NCBI RefSeq assembly: GCF_003337555.1
Contig: NZ_QPJK01000006.1
Span: 1 to 64,000 of the forward strand
Length of the DNA: 64,000 bases
From: Pseudorhodoferax soli
Lineage (GTDB): Bacteria; Pseudomonadota; Gammaproteobacteria; Burkholderiales; Burkholderiaceae_C
Direction: 5' to 3'
Every line of letters begins with the position of its first letter. Position 1 is the first letter of the stretch. The notes beneath the pieces were generated by a model, which worked only from the letters and a program-made list of their open reading frames with translations, had not been told where the DNA came from and did no database searches. This document shows positions 44,058-52,339 of this stretch, one piece after another. Made by a program: the position numbers and the translations under genes.

Positions 44058-44927
44058 TCAGCGCAAGGTGGCGGTGGCGTCCATCGTCAGCCAGCCTTCG
44101 TGGTCACTGGCCCACAGGCGCACGGTCTTGCCGTCGGCCTGCAGTTCGCCGTTGACGTGGAAGGGGTGCAGGTCGAAGGTCGGCCGCACGGCCTTGAAGC
44201 GGAAGCTCGCCACGTCGGCACCGGGCAGCTGGCGCCGCAGCAGATCCATCAGCAAGGTGGCGATCAGCGGGCCGTGCACGATCAGGCCGGGGTAGCCCTC
44301 GACCTGGGTGACGTACTGTCGGTCGTAGTGGATGCGGTGGCCGTTGAAGGTCAGCGCCGAGTAGCGGAACAGCAGCACGTCGTCGGGCACGATCTCGCGG
44401 CGCCAACCCGTGGCTGCGGTGCCCTTCTCCGCGTCCTGGGGCGGCGGGGCCACGTCGTTCGGGCCCTGGGCTTCGCGGTAGACAATGTCGTGGAACTCGA
44501 CCAGCGCCGGGTCGGCGGCGCCGTTGCAGCGCACCTCATGCCGCACCTTGACGAACACCAGCTTGCCCGTGCGGCCCTCCTTGGTGCTGACGTCGTCGAT
44601 GGTGGAGGTGCGGGCCACGGCGTCGCCCACACGGATCGGCGTGTGGAACGCGAATTGGCTGCCCGCCCACATGCGGCGCGGCAGCGGCACTGGCGGCATG
44701 AAGCCGCCGCGCCTGGCGTGGCCGTCGGCGCCGATGTCCGACTGGCGGTGCAGCGGCAGGAAGTAGAGCCAGTGCCACAGCGGCGGCAGTGGCACGCCTG
44801 TGGACGTGTCGGCGGCGGGGTGGTCCAGGGTGGCCGTGAGGGCTGCGACCTGCGTGGGATGGACGGTGTCCTGGACGGTCTCGCTGCGGCCGATCCAGGC
44901 CTGCAGCGCTTGCGTGGCTGTGCTCAC
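44058..44927 (-). CDS. MaoC-like acyl-CoA hydratase (mesaconyl/itaconyl-CoA hydratase type)
   Basis: The 289-residue protein matches the FAS1-like/MaoC double-hotdog hydratases. The N-terminal half contains PLPPLWHWLYFLP and GGFMPPVPLPRRMWAGSQF, both frequent in mesaconyl-C4-CoA and itaconyl-CoA hydratases. The C-terminal half has FRYSALTFNGHRIHYDRQYVTQVEGYPGLIVHGPLIATLL (in part), with the catalytic Asp/His region. GTG 44927 with SD GGAGA is preferred to longer frames. It is the first gene of the three-gene operon. Confidence 0.85.
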   Translation of the reverse strand: MSTATQALQAWIGRSETVQDTVHPTQVAALTATLDHPAADTSTGVPLPPLWHWLYFLPLHRQSDIGADGHARRGGFMPPVPLPRRMWAGSQFAFHTPIRVGDAVARTSTIDDVSTKEGRTGKLVFVKVRHEVRCNGAADPALVEFHDIVYREAQGPNDVAPPPQDAEKGTAATGWRREIVPDDVLLFRYSALTFNGHRIHYDRQYVTQVEGYPGLIVHGPLIATLLMDLLRRQLPGADVASFRFKAVRPTFDLHPFHVNGELQADGKTVRLWASDHEGWLTMDATATLR

Positions 44928-44996
44928 TTGCGTCTCCGGTGGTTGGCTGCGTGCGGTGCAGCGTTGCCGGGCAGTGTGGAGCAGCTCCATCGCCAA

Positions 44997-45025
44997 GTGA
45001 ATTGCAACATTCCGAAAGATTGATG
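44997..45025 (+). promoter_or_regulatory. 29-bp LysR-type motif upstream of the hydratase operon
   Basis: GTGAATTGCA-ACATTCCGAA-AGATTGATG matches the motifs at 36078 and 40471. It is 69 bp from the GTG start of the hydratase gene, almost the same as the 71 bp at the Bug gene and in the same orientation relative to the gene. Confidence 0.7.
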
Positions 45026-45095
45026 CATGCAATGCAGCAATGCGGCGCGCGGCGCCGCGGCTGTTGCAGCGCCGCCAGCGCGCAGCAGGGCTGGT

Positions 45096-46145
45096 TCAGG
45101 CGTTTGCGCCGGCCAGCGCGCGCAGCTCCGTGCTGCTGCGATGGCCGACATGGCGCGCGGGCCCGGCCAGCCAGGCCTGCGCGGCCGCCCGCCCCGCATC
45201 GCGCAGGCGTTCGAGAAACGGCAGGTGCGCGATCAGCCGCGTCTCGCCGCGCAGCGCGGCCAGCACCGGGCCGCCGTCCACCAGGTGCCAGCGCGCGCGG
45301 GCGATGCGCCCGGCCACGCCGCCGCCGGGCCACCAACGCGTGCCGACGTCCGCCTGCAGCGTGGCCAGCAGGTCCAGCTCCCGCAGGAAGGGCGCCTGGA
45401 AGGCGATGTCCATGGCGCGCTCGGCGATCTCGGCGCGCTGGCGCGGCGTGCGCGCATGCTGGCGCGGCGCCAGCAGCACCAGCAGCGTGTCGGCGGCGCA
45501 GCGTGCGTCGGCCAGCAGCGGCAGCAGGGCCGGGTTGGCGCTGTAGCCGCCATCCCAGTAGGGCTCGCCGGCGATCTCCACGGTGTGGTGCAGCGTGGGC
45601 AGGCAGGCCGAGGCCAGCACGGCGTCGAGGCTCAGCGCCGCGTTGTCGAAGACCTTGAGCCGGCCGCTGTTGGCGTGCGTGGCGGCGATCGCCAGCTTCG
45701 GCGCATCCGCACGGCACAGCGCCGTGAAGTCCAGCTGCTCGGCGAGCAGTTCGCGCAGCGGATCGCGGCCCAGCGGATTGAGCTCGTGCGGGGCGAAGAG
45801 CTGCGACCACTGCAGCATGAGCCGCGCCAGCGGGTTGAAGGCCAGCGCATCGTCTTCTCCCACGGTCAGCCATTCGAACGGCACGCGGCTGCCGATGGCG
45901 CTCCAGAAGTCGCTCAGGGCGGCACGCGCAGCCGCGGGGCCGCCTTGCACCAGCCCGTGGGCCAGCAGCACGCCGTTGATGGCGCCGGCACTGGTGCCGC
46001 TGATGCCGGCGATGGCGAAGCGGTCGGCTTCCAGCAGCGCGTCCAGCACGCCCCAGGTGAAGGCGCCGTGCGCGCCGCCGCCCTGCAAGGCGAGGTTCAG
46101 GGCCGGGCGGTGCGGAGTGAGGAAGGGCAGGGTGGGCCAGCGCAT
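45096..46145 (-). CDS. Patatin-like phospholipase
   Basis: The 349-residue protein shows the full patatin set: oxyanion loop LALQGGGAHGAF, nucleophile elbow GTSAGAINGV (Ser about residue 53) and the catalytic Asp in YWDGGYSANP. It resembles cytoplasmic RssA-like lipid acyl hydrolases. No signal peptide is visible. It starts just beside a short tandem repeat region and is not obviously part of an operon. Confidence 0.92.
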   Translation of the reverse strand: MRWPTLPFLTPHRPALNLALQGGGAHGAFTWGVLDALLEADRFAIAGISGTSAGAINGVLLAHGLVQGGPAAARAALSDFWSAIGSRVPFEWLTVGEDDALAFNPLARLMLQWSQLFAPHELNPLGRDPLRELLAEQLDFTALCRADAPKLAIAATHANSGRLKVFDNAALSLDAVLASACLPTLHHTVEIAGEPYWDGGYSANPALLPLLADARCAADTLLVLLAPRQHARTPRQRAEIAERAMDIAFQAPFLRELDLLATLQADVGTRWWPGGGVAGRIARARWHLVDGGPVLAALRGETRLIAHLPFLERLRDAGRAAAQAWLAGPARHVGHRSSTELRALAGANA

Positions 46146-46161
46146 GCGTGCAGCATGCCAT

Positions 46162-46224
46162 GCCCACTTGTCAGGGCGCTGTCAGGCCCACATGTCAGGC
46201 CCACATGTCAGGCCCACCTGTCAG
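46162..46224. repeat. 13-bp tandem repeat (GCCCACATGTCAG)
   Basis: Units GCCCACTTGTCAG, GGCGCTGTCAG, GCCCACATGTCAG (twice) and GCCCACCTGTCAG follow each other without gaps. The array starts 16 bp upstream of the patatin start and just enters the 3' end of the gene at 46221. Unit number may vary between strains. Confidence 0.7.
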
Positions 46225-46532
46225 GGCCTGCCGCGGTACCGGCCCGGCCGGGCAGCGCCGTCGATGATCTCGCGCCAGGACTTGCCGGCCGCGCGGAGCT
46301 GGTCGGCCGAGGGCCCGAGCGGATGGCCGTAGCGTGAACTGGTCCAGGCCTTCAGCCGTGCGAGCTCGTCGGCGGGCGTGTCGGCGCGAAAGCGCTGCTT
46401 GAGCGCGTTGCGCTGCGCGACGGCCCAGCGCGCCACCTGTTCCTCGCCATCCCCGGCCGTGAGAAGCCGCTCGGCCGCCACACGCAGCGCGGCGACCTCG
46501 GCTTCGTAGTGCGCGCGCGGATCGCTGCCCAT
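46221..46532 (-). CDS. Hypothetical 103-residue helical protein
   Basis: No family is recognised. The product is charged and helical in its first 65 residues (AEVAALRVAAERLLTAGDGEE, then AVAQRNALKQRF). It ends with a basic segment containing SADQLRAAGKSWREIIDG, which resembles a helix-turn-helix-like motif. It follows the TfoX-like gene by 6 bp and is probably co-transcribed with it. Confidence 0.65.
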   Translation of the reverse strand: MGSDPRAHYEAEVAALRVAAERLLTAGDGEEQVARWAVAQRNALKQRFRADTPADELARLKAWTSSRYGHPLGPSADQLRAAGKSWREIIDGAARPGRYRGRP

Positions 46533-46538
46533 GGCGGA

Positions 46539-46907
46539 TCAGCGGCGCGTGGCGCGCTTCGCGGCTGGCCTGCGCGGCGCTGCGGCCGCCGCGGCACGCA
46601 GCGCGGCGTCCCAGGCCAGGCGTGCCCAGCGTGCGGCTTCCTCGCGGTCCTCGAAGACTTCGGCCGGCACCTCGTGGTAGTTCATGCGGGCCAGCTCGCC
46701 CTGGCGCGCGTACGCGAAGGCCGGCAGGCCGAGTTGCTCGAACGCCGCCCGGTTCTGCGCGTCGGTCTTGAGGTACAGCCGCTCGTTGGCCACCAGCGCG
46801 AACATGCGCCCTTCGTGGAACACGCCATGGCCGCCGAACATGCGGCGCACGGTGATGCGGCCGAAGCGCTCGAAGACCTCGTGCAGGTTGTCGCTGAATT
46901 CGCTCAT
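46539..46907 (-). CDS. TfoX/Sxy N-terminal-domain protein
   Basis: The 122-residue product has the TfoX N-terminal domain: LHEVFERFGRITVRRMFGGHGVFHEGRMFALVANERLYLKTD (residues 8-50, in part), where RRMFGG.G.....MFALV is the family hallmark, and EVPAEVFEDREEAARWARLA. It ends in a basic alanine-rich tail. Stand-alone N-terminal-domain proteins of this type are common and need not be competence regulators. Confidence 0.85.
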   Translation of the reverse strand: MSEFSDNLHEVFERFGRITVRRMFGGHGVFHEGRMFALVANERLYLKTDAQNRAAFEQLGLPAFAYARQGELARMNYHEVPAEVFEDREEAARWARLAWDAALRAAAAAAPRRPAAKRATRR

Positions 46908-46997
46908 GGCAGCCTGTGGTCGGCCGGGCAGGGCCTGCCACCGCGCCGAGACCCGCCCGGCTTGGCACTTCCGCGGGCCGCGCTGGTGCACACCGTG

Positions 46998-47387
46998 TCA
47001 GGCATGCGCCATCAAGGCCACCGAAGCCAGCAGTTCGCGCACCTTGAAGGGTTTGTCCAGCGTGCGCAGGGGCTTGAGCGCTTCCAGGCGGCTGGCCGCT
47101 GCAGCGGAGACCGGAAAGGTCAGGGCGACCACGGGGAGGTCCGGCCGGCACACGAATTCGCCGGCGCGCACGCGTTCGAACAGCGTGAGTGCCTCGCTGC
47201 CGTCGCCCATGTCCAGCACCATGCCGCCGAAGCGCCGGGTTTCCAGCAGCGGCAGCGCGCGCGCGACGCTGGAGGCCTCGTGGAACTCGACCAGGCCCAG
47301 TTCGCGCGCCACCGCGACCATGGTCCGGCGCATCACGAACTGCGGCTCGACCAGCAGCACGGCGGGCGGGCGGATGGCCGCCGTCAC
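46998..47387 (-). CDS. Single-domain response regulator receiver
   Basis: The 129-residue protein is a stand-alone receiver. It has an acceptor Asp in GGMVLDMGDG, a Thr in VVALTFP and a conserved Lys in LDKPFKVRELL. The acidic pair at the N-terminus is reduced to VEPQ, so phosphorylation chemistry may be weak. The GTG start overlaps the stop of the upstream GAF gene. Confidence 0.75.
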   Translation of the reverse strand: MTAAIRPPAVLLVEPQFVMRRTMVAVARELGLVEFHEASSVARALPLLETRRFGGMVLDMGDGSEALTLFERVRAGEFVCRPDLPVVALTFPVSAAAASRLEALKPLRTLDKPFKVRELLASVALMAHA

Positions 47388-47887
47388 GCGCCATCCTCCG
47401 GGTTCTCGTTCGCCAGCGCTTCGTCGACCAGGGTGCGCAGCGCCTCCAGCACCGCCAGCTCCACCGTGCCCAAGGCGCGCGGCTTGCTGTCGAGCACGCA
47501 CAGCGTGCCCACCCGTTCCCCGCCCGGGGCGCTGAGCGGCGCGCCGGCATAGAAGCGGATGTGGGGTGCGCCCGTCACCAGCGGGTTGTCGGCGAAGCGC
47601 CCGTCCTGCAGCGCATCCTCGACGACGAAGGTCTCGGGCTGCAGGATGGCGTGGGCGCAGAAGGCGATGTCGCGGCCGGTTTCGGGCACGTCCAGGCCCA
47701 CCCGCGACTTGAACCACTGGCGTTCGCCATCGATCAGGCTGACCAAGGCCATCGGCATGTCCAGTTGTTCGGCGGCGAAGCGCACCACGCGGTCGAAGCG
47801 TTCCTCGGGCGGGGTGTCCAGCACCATCAACGCCTGCAGGGCGCGCAGGCGGGCGTCTTCGTCGGCGGGCAGTGGTGCGGCTTGCAT
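47384..47887 (-). CDS. GAF-domain protein
   Basis: The 167-residue product is a single GAF domain (LDTPPEERFDRVVRFAAEQLDMPMALVSLIDGERQWFKSRVGL, in part; AFCAHAIL; IRFYAGAPL; VGTLCVLD). This is the version usually attached to histidine kinases or cyclases, here free-standing. It is translationally coupled to the receiver protein downstream, so the two may act as a small signalling pair with a partner elsewhere. Confidence 0.85.
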   Translation of the reverse strand: MQAAPLPADEDARLRALQALMVLDTPPEERFDRVVRFAAEQLDMPMALVSLIDGERQWFKSRVGLDVPETGRDIAFCAHAILQPETFVVEDALQDGRFADNPLVTGAPHIRFYAGAPLSAPGGERVGTLCVLDSKPRALGTVELAVLEALRTLVDEALANENPEDGA

Positions 47888-47940
47888 GGGGCGCCAGCCT
47901 AGCATGGCGGCCCGGCGCCTGTCGGACGCTGCCGGTGGTC

Positions 47941-48213
47941 TCAGCTGCGCGGGCCGCCTGCCGAGCGCCGCTGTTCCCGCAGCATGAAGAGGTAGAGCCC
48001 TTCGACCTTCTCGCGTGCCCAGGGCGTCTTGCGCAAGACCTTGAGGCTGGACGCGATGCTCGGCGCCTGCGTGAAGCAGCGCAGCGGGATGCGCTCGGCC
48101 AGGCCCGGCCAGCCGAAGTGGGCCACCAGTTCGGTCAGGATGCGTTCCAGCGTGAGGCCGTGCAGCGGATTGCGCGGCTGGGCCGCAGGGGAAGGAGGAA
48201 GGTTGTCGCTCAC
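47941..48213 (-). CDS. VF530/DUF2132-like DNA-binding protein
   Basis: The 90-residue product contains the conserved core NPLHGLTLERILTELVAHFGW, RCFTQAPSIASSLKVLRKTPWAREKVEGLYL (in part), typical of VF530-type proteins, which have a small helical fold reported to bind DNA. It starts at GTG 48213. It stands alone and is divergent from the sterol desaturase gene. Confidence 0.85.
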   Translation of the reverse strand: MSDNLPPSPAAQPRNPLHGLTLERILTELVAHFGWPGLAERIPLRCFTQAPSIASSLKVLRKTPWAREKVEGLYLFMLREQRRSAGGPRS

Positions 48214-48280
48214 GGCCGCGATGGTGCCACGACCCGTGCCGCCAGGCGCAGAATGCGTCCCCCACCGCGCGCACCACACC

Positions 48281-49213
48281 ATGAACACCATCGAGAAGAT
48301 CCTGCTGTTCGGCGCCGCGCCTGTCGTGCTGCTGCTGTCGTTGCTGGAGGCAGTGGTCCTGTCGCGCCGTGGCGGCTACGACTGGCATGCCTACGGCGTC
48401 TCCCTGTTCGACTTCGTCGGGCGCATCGCGATCACGGTGTTCGTGCCGCTGACCATCGCCGCGCCGCTGGTGCGCTGGGTCGAGCAGCACCGGCTGGCGA
48501 CGATCCCGGTGGAATCGGTCGGCGCGGGCCTGCTGCTGTTCTTGCTGCTGGAATTCTTCTACTACTGGCTGCACCGCGCCGGCCACCGCGTGCGCTGGTT
48601 CTGGTGCAACCACGCCGTGCACCACACGCCCAATCAGCTGAACCTGGGCGCCTCGCTGCGCATCGGCATGTTCGGCAAGCTCAGCGGCAACGTGGTCTTC
48701 CTGCTGCCGCTGGTGTGGATCGGCTTCGACCTGCGGCTGGTGCTGGCTGCGCTGTCGCTGAACCTGCTTTACCAGTTCTGGCTGCACGCGACCTGGATTC
48801 CCAGGCTGGGCTGGCTCGAACACGTGCTCAACACGCCCTCGGCCCACCGCGTGCACCATGCGGCCAACCTGGACTACCTGGACGCCAACTACGGCGGCGT
48901 GCTGATCGTGTTCGACCGCCTGTTCGGCACCTACACGGCCGAGCGCGATGCGCTGCCCTGCCGCTACGGCCTGGTGCACCCCATGGCCAGCCGCAACCCG
49001 TTGACCGTGGAGCTGGCGCAGTGGCTGGCGCTGGCGCGCGACCTGGTGCGGGTGCGCAGCCTGCGCGCGCTGCTCGGGCATCTGTGCATGCCGCCCGGCT
49101 GGTCGCCAACCGGCGCGCACGAGACCACTGAGGCGCTGCGCGCGCGTGCCGCCGGCCCCGTGGCCGCTGCGCTCAGCGCGCCCCGAACGCCGCGCCTGCG
49201 AACAGATCCTTGA
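48281..49213 (+). CDS. Sterol desaturase/fatty acid hydroxylase family protein
   Basis: The 310-residue membrane protein has several hydrophobic helices and the eight-histidine di-iron motif set: WLHRAGHRVRWFWCNHAVHHTP (HxxxH and HxxHH), FWLHATW and SAHRVHHAANLDYLDANYGG. Bacterial members are involved in hydroxylation or desaturation of lipids. The substrate is unknown. Its 3' end overlaps the convergent flavin reductase gene by 41 bp. Confidence 0.9.
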   Translation: MNTIEKILLFGAAPVVLLLSLLEAVVLSRRGGYDWHAYGVSLFDFVGRIAITVFVPLTIAAPLVRWVEQHRLATIPVESVGAGLLLFLLLEFFYYWLHRAGHRVRWFWCNHAVHHTPNQLNLGASLRIGMFGKLSGNVVFLLPLVWIGFDLRLVLAALSLNLLYQFWLHATWIPRLGWLEHVLNTPSAHRVHHAANLDYLDANYGGVLIVFDRLFGTYTAERDALPCRYGLVHPMASRNPLTVELAQWLALARDLVRVRSLRALLGHLCMPPGWSPTGAHETTEALRARAAGPVAAALSAPRTPRLRTDP

Positions 49214-50288
49214 ACTCGCGCGGCTGCGAGCGCCAGTACTGGCGCGGGGCGACCACCTGGGCCCCCAGCCTGGTCGCGGCGTGCCAGGGCCAGTGCGGGT
49301 CGTACAGCACGGTGCGGGCGATGGCCACGGCATCGGCCCGGCCCTCGGCGACGATGGCCTCGGCCTGCTCTGGCTCGGTGATGAGGCCGACCGCGATGGT
49401 GGGCAGGCCGACCTCGGCCTTCAGGCGCTCGGCGAACGGCACCTGGTAGAGCGGCCCGAGCGCGATGGCCTGCTGCGGCGAGACGCCGCCCGAGGACACA
49501 TGGATGGCCGCGCAGCCGCGCGCCTTGAGCTCCTGCGCCAGCGCCACGGTGCTCTCCACATCCCAGCCACCCGGCACCCAGTCGGTAGCCGACACCCGCA
49601 CCCAGACCGGCTTGCCGGGCGTGAAGGCCTCGCGCACCGCGTCGAACACCTCGAGCGCAAAGCGCATGCGGTTGGCCAGGCTGCCGCCGTAGCCGTCGCT
49701 GCGCTGGTTGGACAGCGGCGACAGGAACTGGTGCAGCAGGTAGCCATGCGCGGCGTGGATCTCGATGCCGTCCAGCCCGAGCCGGGCGGCACGGCGGGCG
49801 GCGCTGGCGAAGGCCTCGCGCACGCGGCGCAGGCCGGCCGCGTCGAGCGCCAGCGGTGCCTGCTCGCCCGGGGCATGCGGCAGCGCCGAGGCCGAGACGC
49901 CCTGCCAGCCGCCGGGCTCGCCGGCGCGCACCTGGGCGCCGCCGTCCCATGGTGCGCGGCTGGACGCCTTGCGGCCCGCATGGCCCAGCTGGATCGCCAC
50001 CGGCATGGGCGAATGCGCGCGCAGCGCACCCAGCACGCGGGCCAGGCCGGCCTCGTTGGCGTCCGAGTACAGGCCCAGGTCACCCGCGCTGATGCGGCCC
50101 TCGGCTTCCACGGCCGTGGCTTCCAGGACCAGCAGGCCGGCGCCCGACAGCGCCAGCCGGCCCAGGTGGATCAGGTGCCAGTCGCCCGGCGTGCCCTCGC
50201 TGGCCGAGTACTGGCACATGGGGGCGATCACGATGCGGTTGGCCAGCTCGAGCTGGCCGATCTGCAGGGGCTGGAAGAGTTGGCTCAT
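49173..50288 (-). CDS. NADH:flavin oxidoreductase (YqjM/OYE class)
   Basis: The 371-residue protein is a thermophilic-type Old Yellow Enzyme: LFQPLQIGQLELANRIVIAPMCQYSA with the redox-active Cys, QLGHAGRKAS, LGLDGIEIHAAHGYLLHQFLSPLSNQRSDGYGG (in part) and AIARTVLYDP. It starts 1 bp after the stop of the GntR gene, so the two form an operon. It differs from the NemA-like enzyme at 23210 and would reduce other enones or enoate-like compounds. Confidence 0.92.
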   Translation of the reverse strand: MSQLFQPLQIGQLELANRIVIAPMCQYSASEGTPGDWHLIHLGRLALSGAGLLVLEATAVEAEGRISAGDLGLYSDANEAGLARVLGALRAHSPMPVAIQLGHAGRKASSRAPWDGGAQVRAGEPGGWQGVSASALPHAPGEQAPLALDAAGLRRVREAFASAARRAARLGLDGIEIHAAHGYLLHQFLSPLSNQRSDGYGGSLANRMRFALEVFDAVREAFTPGKPVWVRVSATDWVPGGWDVESTVALAQELKARGCAAIHVSSGGVSPQQAIALGPLYQVPFAERLKAEVGLPTIAVGLITEPEQAEAIVAEGRADAVAIARTVLYDPHWPWHAATRLGAQVVAPRQYWRSQPREFKDLFAGAAFGAR

Positions 50289-50289
50289 G

Positions 50290-50994
50290 TCAGGCGGCGG
50301 GGGTGGCGGGGTTGGCGGGGTGGGCGGTGTTGGCGGAACGTGGCGCGGTGATGCCCGCGATCGTGCGCAGGATGTGCGCGCGCACCAGGGCCTCAACGCC
50401 CTCGGCATCGCCGAGCTTGAGCGCCGCGAGGATCTCGCGGTGCACGTCCTGCACGTAGTCGACGGAGGGGCGGGCCTCCATCCAGATGCGCATGAGGGGC
50501 TCGATCACCGAATGCAGCGCCGAGATCTGGTGCATCAAACGCGGTGCATCGCTGACCGCGCACAGGCGCTCGTGAAACTGCCGGTGCACGGTGATCCAGT
50601 CCGAGGTGTTGGCCGCGCTGCGCTGCATCCTGGCGAGGATTTGTTCGAGGTCGTGGATGTCGTCCGCGCTCACGCGGCGCGCGGCCATCGCGGCGGCCAG
50701 GCCCTCGAGCACGGCGCGCATCTCGAACACCTCGCGCACCTCTTTCTCGGTGAGGTCGCGCACCACCGCGCCGCGGTTGGGCCGCATCACGATCAGGCCC
50801 TCGGCCGCCAGGCGGTTCAAGGCCTCGCGCACGGGCATGCGGCTCATGCCCAGGGCACTGGCGATCTCCTCGGGCACCAGGCGTGCACCCGGGCGCTGCA
50901 GCCCCATGCGGATGGCATGGCGGATGTGCTGGTAGGCCTCCTCCTGGGCGGTCGAGTGGGTGGATTCGAACGAGGAGGAGCGTTGCATCAGCAT
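50290..50994 (-). CDS. GntR-family (FCD) transcriptional regulator
   Basis: The 234-residue product has a GntR winged helix (AYQHIRHAIRMGLQRPGARL, EEIASALGMSRMPVREALNRLAAEGLI) and an FCD effector domain with EVREVFEMRAVLEGLAA, FHERL and H-IL-AL-metal-ligand-type histidines. ATG 50994 or 50988 are equally possible. It is divergent from the Bug-GGT pair, and a nested dyad lies in the shared upstream region. Confidence 0.9.
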   Translation of the reverse strand: MLMQRSSSFESTHSTAQEEAYQHIRHAIRMGLQRPGARLVPEEIASALGMSRMPVREALNRLAAEGLIVMRPNRGAVVRDLTEKEVREVFEMRAVLEGLAAAMAARRVSADDIHDLEQILARMQRSAANTSDWITVHRQFHERLCAVSDAPRLMHQISALHSVIEPLMRIWMEARPSVDYVQDVHREILAALKLGDAEGVEALVRAHILRTIAGITAPRSANTAHPANPATPAA

Positions 50995-51215
50995 CAATGG
51001 GGCGGGGGATTTGCACGAATGGCGGCGCAATTCTATGAGGGGGTATGCGGATCGACCGGGTGCGGGGCGCCCTGCATCGAAAGGGACGCATACGGTGCGC
51101 GCGGAGCACGCCCGTGGTGCATGGCCGCGCTGCGGCGCCCGGCGGCCTGCGCAGGCGGTTGAAAACGGGCCCTTGCGCGGCGGGCTGGCTGGCCTGGTAA
51201 TTGCTGATGGACTGC

Positions 51216-51262
51216 ATCCTGCAAACTGGATCCAATGATCCAGATATCCAAAAATGCAGGAT
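51216..51262. promoter_or_regulatory. Nested inverted repeats, probable GntR operator
   Basis: ATCCTGCA (51216-51223) pairs with TGCAGGAT (51255-51262), and inside it CTGGATC (51226-51232) pairs with GATCCAG (51237-51243). The 333-bp intergenic region between the GntR gene and the Bug gene (50995-51327) contains no other clear feature. FCD-type GntR proteins bind short dyads of this kind; which gene is repressed is not visible. Confidence 0.6.
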
Positions 51263-51327
51263 ACTCGCGGCGGCAACACAAGGGGCCGCCAGGCAATCCC
51301 TTCCATTCCGTAGACGAGGTTCCTCCC

Positions 51328-52305
51328 ATGCTTCTTGAGTCGTTGCGCGCGTCCTTCCTGGCAGCCGCGGTGCTGGCCGTCGGCAGCAGCGCCAGTGCGC
51401 AGGCGCCGGCCTGGCCCACCAAGCCGGTCCGCATCGTGGTGCCGTTCTCCGCCGGCGCCGCCACCGACCTGATCAGCCGCCAGATCGGCACCGGCCTCGC
51501 CAAGGCGCTGGGCCAGGGCTTCATCGTCGAGAACAAACCCGGCGCCGCCGCGATGATCGGCAGCGATGCGGCAGCGCGCGCGCCGGGCGACGGCTACACG
51601 CTGCTCATGAGCGGCCCGGCCTCGATGGTGACCAACCGCTTCCTCTACAAGAAGCTCAGCTACGACCCCGATGCCTTCGCGAAGGTGGCGGTGGTCGCCA
51701 TCACGCCCAACGTGCTGTTGTCCCATCCCTCCCTGCCGTTCAAGACCGTGCCGGAGATGGTGGCCTACGCCAAGGCCAACCCCGGCAAGCTCACCTATGC
51801 CTCGTTCGGCGCGGGCACCACTTCGCACATGGCCGGCGAGATGCTGCGCCAGCAGGCCGGCATCGACATCGTGCACGTGCCGTACAAGGGCGCGGGCGAG
51901 GCCATCCCTGCGCTGCTGTCGGGCCAGGTGTCGATGTACTTCGACACCATCATGACCGCGCTGCCGCAGGTCAAGGCCGGCAAGCTCAACGCGCTGGGCG
52001 TGTCCAGCGCCACACGTTCCGCGATGGCGCCGGACATCCCCACCATCGCCGAGCAGGGCTACCCGGGCTACGACATCGCGCCCTGGTATGGCATCGTCGC
52101 CTGCCCCGGCACGCCGCAGCCCATCGTGGCCCAGCTGAACACCGAGATCAACAAGCTGCTGCAGGATGCCGCCTTCCGCGACAGCCTGGCCGCCACCGGC
52201 GCCGAGCCGCGCGGCGGCTCCGTCGCCGACTTCGAGGCCTTCGTGCGCACCGAGGTGCCGCGCACCGAGAAACTCGTGAAGCAGTCCGGCATCACCATGC
52301 AGTAG
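51328..52305 (+). CDS. Bug-family (TTT) solute receptor
   Basis: The 325-residue product has a signal peptide (cut near SSASAQA) and Bug motifs WPTKPVRIVVPFSAGAATD, VENKPGAAAMIGSDAAARAPGDGYTL (in part), IVHVPYKGAGEAIPALL and IPTIAEQGYPGYD. It is followed 34 bp later by a gamma-glutamyltransferase and is divergent from a GntR regulator. The ligand could be a gamma-glutamyl or pyroglutamyl-type acid, judging from context. Confidence 0.9.
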   Translation: MLLESLRASFLAAAVLAVGSSASAQAPAWPTKPVRIVVPFSAGAATDLISRQIGTGLAKALGQGFIVENKPGAAAMIGSDAAARAPGDGYTLLMSGPASMVTNRFLYKKLSYDPDAFAKVAVVAITPNVLLSHPSLPFKTVPEMVAYAKANPGKLTYASFGAGTTSHMAGEMLRQQAGIDIVHVPYKGAGEAIPALLSGQVSMYFDTIMTALPQVKAGKLNALGVSSATRSAMAPDIPTIAEQGYPGYDIAPWYGIVACPGTPQPIVAQLNTEINKLLQDAAFRDSLAATGAEPRGGSVADFEAFVRTEVPRTEKLVKQSGITMQ

Positions 52306-52339
52306 CAGGCTGTCTTTCTTCCACCCCAAGCACACCCCC

